DNA of 64,000 bases from Cupriavidus necator (GTDB lineage Bacteria; Pseudomonadota; Gammaproteobacteria; Burkholderiales; Burkholderiaceae). The stretch covers positions 806,001-870,000 of the forward strand of contig NZ_SROX01000001.1 in NCBI RefSeq assembly GCF_013141915.1, in the 5' to 3' direction. Shown piece after piece: positions 59,979-64,000 of the stretch. Numbering within the stretch: the stretch's first letter is position 1; every line of letters begins with the position of its first letter. The notes under the pieces were generated by a model. The model saw only the letters and a list, made by a program, of their open reading frames with translations, was not told where the DNA came from and searched no databases. The position numbers and the translations under genes are program-made.

Positions 59979-61027
59979 AAAAGGTCCTGATTCTTGGCGT
60001 CAACGGCTTCATCGGCCACCACCTGACGCGCCGCATCCTGGAAACCACGCCGTGGGAGGTCTACGGCATGGACATGAACACGGACCGCCTGGGCGACCTG
60101 GTCGACCATCCGCGCATGCACTTCTTCGAAGGTGACATCACCATCAACAAGGAGTGGATCGAGTACAACATCCGCAAGTGCGACGTGGTGCTGCCGCTGG
60201 TCGCCATCGCCACCCCCGCAACCTACGTGCGCCAGCCGCTGCGCGTGTTCGAGCTGGACTTCGAGGCCAACCTGCCGATCGTGCGCGCCGCGGTCAAGTA
60301 CGGCAAGCACCTGGTGTTCCCGTCGACCTCCGAGGTCTACGGCATGTGCAGCGACGACGAATTCGACCCCGAGGCCTCGCCGCTGGTCTACGGCCCGATC
60401 AACAAGCCGCGCTGGATCTACGCCTGCTCCAAGCAGCTGATGGACCGCGTGATCCACGCCTACGGCATGGAGCAGGGCCTGAACTACACGCTGTTCCGTC
60501 CGTTCAACTGGATCGGCGCGGGGCTGGACTCGATCTTCGAATCGAAGGAAGGCTCGTCGCGCGTGGTGACGCAGTTCCTGGGCCACATCGTGCGCGGCGA
60601 ACCGATCAAGCTGGTCGACGGCGGCGCGCAGCAGCGCGCCTTCGCCGACATCGCCGACGGCATCAGCGCGCTGATGCGCATCATCGAAAACCCCGGCGGC
60701 GTGGCCAGCGGCAAGATCTACAACATCGGCAACCCGGGCAATATCCATTCCGTGCGCGAGCTGGCCGAGATGATGCTGAAGATGGCCGCCGACTATCCGG
60801 AATACGCGCAGGAAGCGCGCCATACGAAAATTGTCGAGACCTCGTCGGGCGACTTCTACGGCAAGGGCTACCAGGACGTGCAGCACCGCGTGCCGAAGAT
60901 CGACAACACCATCGAAGAACTGGGCTGGCGCCCGGAGATCAGCATGGAAGCGGCGCTGCGGCGCATCTTCGAGGCGTACCGGGGCAAGGTGGTCGAGGCC
61001 CGCACCCTGGTCGATTCGGCTGACTGA
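59975..61027 (+). CDS. arnA: UDP-glucuronate decarboxylase half of ArnA, as a separate gene
   Basis: 350-residue short-chain dehydrogenase/reductase equivalent to the C-terminal domain of ArnA: NAD-dependent oxidative decarboxylation of UDP-glucuronate to UDP-4-keto-pentose. LILGVNGFIGHHLTRRIL (dinucleotide loop), VFPSTSEVYGMC, RWIYACSKQLMDRVIHAYG (Y-x3-K), FRPFNWIGAGLDSIF and VDGGAQQRAFADIADGI. AGGAAAA before the ATG is a usable ribosome site. The ugd gene that makes UDP-glucuronate is not in the window. Confidence 0.94.
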   Translation: MKKVLILGVNGFIGHHLTRRILETTPWEVYGMDMNTDRLGDLVDHPRMHFFEGDITINKEWIEYNIRKCDVVLPLVAIATPATYVRQPLRVFELDFEANLPIVRAAVKYGKHLVFPSTSEVYGMCSDDEFDPEASPLVYGPINKPRWIYACSKQLMDRVIHAYGMEQGLNYTLFRPFNWIGAGLDSIFESKEGSSRVVTQFLGHIVRGEPIKLVDGGAQQRAFADIADGISALMRIIENPGGVASGKIYNIGNPGNIHSVRELAEMMLKMAADYPEYAQEARHTKIVETSSGDFYGKGYQDVQHRVPKIDNTIEELGWRPEISMEAALRRIFEAYRGKVVEARTLVDSAD

Positions 61028-61039
61028 GGCGCACCCCAC

Positions 61040-61945
61040 ATGGCTCGCATTGCCCTGAAGGTCGACGTCGACACGCTGCGCGGCACGCGTGAAGGCGTGC
61101 CGCGGCTGCTGTCGATGCTGGCGGCCGCGCAGGCCCAGGCCACCTTCCTGTTCAGCCTGGGTCCTGACCATACCGGCTGGGCGCTGCGGCGCGTGTTCCG
61201 TCCCGGCTTTCTGCGGAAGGTATCGCGCACCTCGGTAGTCTCGAACTACGGCTTGCGCACGCTGATGTACGGCGTGCTGCTGCCCGGCCCGGATATCGGC
61301 CGCAAGGGCGCCGCCGAGATGCGCGCGACGCGCGCCGCCGGACATGAATGCGGCATCCATACCTGGGACCACGTCTACTGGCAGGACAACGTGCGCGAGC
61401 GCGATGACGCCTGGACGCGCGACCAGATGCAGCGCGCCTTCGCGCGCTATCGCGAGATCTTCGGCGAGGCCCCGTCCACGCACGGCGCCGCCGGCTGGCA
61501 GATGAACGAGGCCGCGTTCCGCCAGATCGACATCTGGGGCATGGCCTACGCCTCCGACGGCCGCGGCACCGCACCGTACATCCCCACCATTGGCGGCGTG
61601 CCCTGCCGGCACGTGCAGATGCCGACCACGCTGCCGACACTGGATGAGCTGATCGGCACCGACGACCTGACCGAGGACAACGTCCACACCGCCCTGCTGA
61701 AGCTGACCGAAGGCACGCGCGACCATGTGTTCACGCTGCATGCCGAGCTGGAAGGCGGCAAGCTGGCGCCCGTGTTCGAACGGCTGCTGGCAGGCTGGCG
61801 TGCCCAGGGGCACGAGCTGGTGTCGATGGCGACGTGGTATCGCGGGCTGGATCGGCAGATGCTGCCGGAACTGCCGGTGACGTGGGGCGAGATTCCGGGG
61901 CGGAGCGGGGAATTGATTGTGCAGCCCGACGTGGCATTGCGCTGA
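61040..61945 (+). CDS. arnD: Undecaprenyl-linked formamidoarabinose deformylase ArnD
   Basis: 301-residue NodB-type polysaccharide deacetylase that removes the formyl group from lipid-linked aminoarabinose before transfer by ArnT. IALKVDVDTLRGTREGVPRL (catalytic Asp region), GHECGIHTWDHVYWQD (metal His), PSTHGAAGWQMNEAAF and FTLHAELEGGKLAP are typical of ArnD. It starts 12 bases after the previous stop and is the last gene of the operon. Confidence 0.94.
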   Translation: MARIALKVDVDTLRGTREGVPRLLSMLAAAQAQATFLFSLGPDHTGWALRRVFRPGFLRKVSRTSVVSNYGLRTLMYGVLLPGPDIGRKGAAEMRATRAAGHECGIHTWDHVYWQDNVRERDDAWTRDQMQRAFARYREIFGEAPSTHGAAGWQMNEAAFRQIDIWGMAYASDGRGTAPYIPTIGGVPCRHVQMPTTLPTLDELIGTDDLTEDNVHTALLKLTEGTRDHVFTLHAELEGGKLAPVFERLLAGWRAQGHELVSMATWYRGLDRQMLPELPVTWGEIPGRSGELIVQPDVALR

Positions 61946-62013
61946 ACCGCAGGCCAACGCCGTATCAACGCGGCTCGCCGCTCGCGGGAGAGGAAGCAGA
62001 CTGTAAGCGGTAA

Positions 62014-64000
<1,987 letters not shown>

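Overview
The window is a GC-rich (roughly two-thirds G+C), densely coded stretch of bacterial chromosome. Gene content points to the Burkholderiaceae, most likely Cupriavidus or a close Ralstonia-like relative. That assignment is inferred from gene families and codon use, not from a database match. I recognise 47 protein genes (two cut by the window edges), one decayed gene, two tRNAs, and several operators and terminators.

Layout. (1) 1-14.2 kb: a glycogen/trehalose block on the + strand, glgB (cut at the left edge)-glgX-malQ-glgP-treZ-treY, with start/stop overlaps at three junctions. It stores, debranches and phosphorolyses glycogen and converts maltodextrins to trehalose. (2) 14.2-18.6 kb: small exported, BON-domain and highly charged proteins, including a collagen-like Gly-Pro-His repeat protein and a DPYSQGA-repeat protein, which look like a stress-related neighbourhood. 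(3) 18.7-24.5 kb: a 1,953-residue tandem-fused UvrA under a clear LexA (SOS) box. (4) 24.6-31.6 kb: a HigB toxin remnant, a MarR regulator with a palindromic operator and a serine hydrolase, an orphan membrane protein, ribA, an Lrp/AsnC regulator and metR. (5) 31.7-41.4 kb: metE, divergent from metR with an exact MetR box between them; a DUF1254 lipoprotein; a lower beta-ketoadipate group (pcaD, catC, a YciI-like gene and a short-chain fatty acid transporter); a Nudix/metallo-beta-lactamase fusion; and tRNA-Arg(ACG). (6) 41.5-44.8 kb: an exported protein, a membrane diguanylate cyclase and tRNA-Leu(CAG). (7) 44.9-50.2 kb: a compact five-gene operon, URC1-like, DUF1688/URC4, upp, RutR-like regulator and codA. 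It is a bacterial version of the URC uracil-catabolic pathway known from yeast, with a RutR-type operator just downstream of its predicted promoter. (8) 50.4-54.3 kb: an acyltransferase, a periplasmic amino-acid-binding protein, a second DPYSQGA-repeat protein and an exported protein. (9) 54.7-61.9 kb: a complete-looking arn operon for lipid A aminoarabinose modification, with ArnA split into two genes and a single small flippase-type gene. (10) 62.0-64.0 kb: a CadA/ZntA-type heavy-metal ATPase cut by the right edge.

The strongest candidates for unusual biology are the URC-type pyrimidine operon with its operator, the SOS-controlled double UvrA with one degenerate zinc module, and the DPYSQGA-repeat exported protein family, present twice in this window.
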